Assembly: GCA_020635135.1 (NCBI GenBank)
Contig: JACKAJ010000015.1
Coordinates: 434,001 to 498,000 of the forward strand
Source of the DNA: Halobacteriovoraceae bacterium
GTDB lineage: Bacteria; Bdellovibrionota; Bacteriovoracia; Bacteriovoracales; Bacteriovoracaceae
Length of the DNA: 64,000 nt
Direction of reading: 5' to 3'
Position numbers and translations under genes: made by a program. Shown here one piece after another: positions 63,050 to 64,000 of the stretch (position 1 is its first letter; every line of letters starts with the position of its first letter). The notes beneath the pieces are model-generated. The model had not been told where the DNA came from. It did not search any database and was given only the letters and a program-made list of their open reading frames with translations.

Positions 63050-64000
63050 TTATTTATCTGAAAGATATTGATTACAAGAATTAACTTCTTGGTAAAAGAA
63101 TTCGAAAAAAGTCTTCAGTCCACCTGTAAATGATCGATTGTATTTTTCATTAAAATTGAGATCAAAATCCCGAGGGTTCAAACCATTTTCAACCAAGACA
63201 TTATCAAAACTCTGCATGATCCCGTAATAAAAATAATTAAAGTAACTTATTGTATATTCATTTTTAATCTCATTAGACCAATCCCATTTTATGTCATTAA
63301 GATTAAGTGGTTTCTCCAAGTACCTATTAACAACATTTAAATATCGTTTTGTTTTTTCTTTAGCACCATTAATATTTGAAATTTCATTGAACCATTCACT
63401 TTTAATATCTGATGCTCGTAATATACCATCACTTAAGTTTAAAAGTTTTTTTTCTACTTTAGTCTTATCCAAAAAGTGATTAACATACTTAGCATGGAAT
63501 CGATAAACTTCTCCACCAAAATTCATATTCCTGTTCGCCATTTCGCTAAGATTTAAATCGTGAGGAATTTTAAGTTTTTTGAGTCGAGGATAGTCATTTT
63601 GATTTTTTAATATATGACTTAGCCCATCTTCTTCAAATTGGTGTGTTGGCAATTCACTCGATCCGACCTTTCCACGCCCATATTTGATATCGTTATGAGA
63701 CATTCCATAAAAGCCAATCCAATCGGGGTAGCTATCCCAAATAAGTTTAAAAGTCCCATCAGGTCCACCGTGACATTTCAAACAATGAGGTGGATTTTTT
63801 CTAAAAACATTATTCACTGAATCCCAACTGCCCCAATCAAAAAGTCCTGTCTTACTATTAAACTGCACTATTTCAACAATTTCTCCATTTCTCATTTCTT
63901 CATCTGCAGCATAGCTTAAAACTTCAAAGACTTCATTCTCAGGTTCAACGTTAAACAAAAATTGCCGGGGAAACTCGAGATTTGCTCCTATCGGTGAGCG
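63050..64000 (-). CDS. Secreted c-type cytochrome-like protein (5' end outside window)
   Basis: The frame is open from the window edge to the stop at 63050, giving 316 visible residues. The heme motif CLKCH lies at 63770-63784 (NPPHCLKCHGG). Regions before it (VLSYAADEEMRNGEIVEIVQ) and after it show no other heme site. Family not recognised. It probably faces the periplasm, but the signal peptide would be outside. It converges on the end of the cco operon with one base between the stops. Confidence 0.65.
   Translation of the reverse strand, partial: RSPIGANLEFPRQFLFNVEPENEVFEVLSYAADEEMRNGEIVEIVQFNSKTGLFDWGSWDSVNNVFRKNPPHCLKCHGGPDGTFKLIWDSYPDWIGFYGMSHNDIKYGRGKVGSSELPTHQFEEDGLSHILKNQNDYPRLKKLKIPHDLNLSEMANRNMNFGGEVYRFHAKYVNHFLDKTKVEKKLLNLSDGILRASDIKSEWFNEISNINGAKEKTKRYLNVVNRYLEKPLNLNDIKWDWSNEIKNEYTISYFNYFYYGIMQSFDNVLVENGLNPRDFDLNFNEKYNRSFTGGLKTFFEFFYQEVNSCNQYLSDK

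Overview
The window looks like chromosome from a Gram-negative, low-GC bacterium, most likely a Bacteriovoracaceae-type member of the Bdellovibrionota. This is an inference. It rests on the AT-rich composition, the heptose-kinase/LPS and outer-membrane genes, many signal-peptide proteins without recognisable family, a 16S gene of proteobacterial type and a fused CcoN-CcoO oxidase subunit. No phage, transposase gene, CRISPR array or tRNA gene was found.

Layout. 1-5.4 kb: two secreted proteins of unknown function, a HlyD-like adaptor with a MacB/LolC-type permease and ATPase, and another secreted protein. 5.5-11.1 kb: an rRNA operon on the minus strand (16S at 9.07-10.7 kb, 23S at 5.68-8.58 kb, no tRNA in the spacer) with a clear promoter, boxA elements and two oddities. 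The 16S gene carries a perfect 74-nt palindrome in the tip of helix 10. The 5S position holds an 86-nt structured RNA that lacks the conserved 5S beta arm. 11.1-16.9 kb (minus): cmk-hldE-DUF4416-pheS-pheT, running straight into the rRNA promoter. 16.9-24.6 kb: lytic transglycosylase, a DUF255/YyaL thioredoxin-fold protein, an M15 peptidase, an Arg/Ser/Tyr-rich secreted protein, an AlkA-type glycosylase and a hot-dog thioesterase. 24.6-32.2 kb: a divergent pair of a large secreted Gly/Ser-rich protein and a 500-residue pseudopilin-like protein, a degenerate HD-GYP protein, a zinc carboxypeptidase and a universal stress protein. 32.3-40.5 kb: a secreted Cys-His protein, POT transporter, CrcB, a small beta-barrel-like protein, fatty-acid hydroxylase, ferredoxin, dut, pnp and rpsO. 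40.6-51.8 kb: rpoH, secreted hypotheticals, class IV aminotransferase, a cardiolipin synthase/EEP phosphatase pair, a metallo-hydrolase, a CBS protein, a DksA/TraR protein, an ATP-cone nuclease and a second stress protein. 51.9-64 kb: a low-oxygen respiration block with a c-type cytochrome, FNR-like regulator, cNMP-domain protein, purine phosphorylase, then HiPIP-ccoI-ccoS-ccoNO-ccoQ-ccoP-ccoG-TauE/SafE, and a cut-off cytochrome gene.

How the parts work together. The right-hand block appears to be one regulon. An FNR-type iron-sulfur regulator lies between two FNR-like palindromes, one serving a divergent stress-protein/cytochrome promoter and one placed at about -42 of the HiPIP-cco operon. 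A separate genome-wide habit also shows. At least eight start codons lie 5-8 nt downstream of a good -10 hexamer with no Shine-Dalgarno sequence, which suggests frequent leaderless transcripts. Starts were moved inward where a Shine-Dalgarno sequence, signal peptide or such a promoter favoured it.
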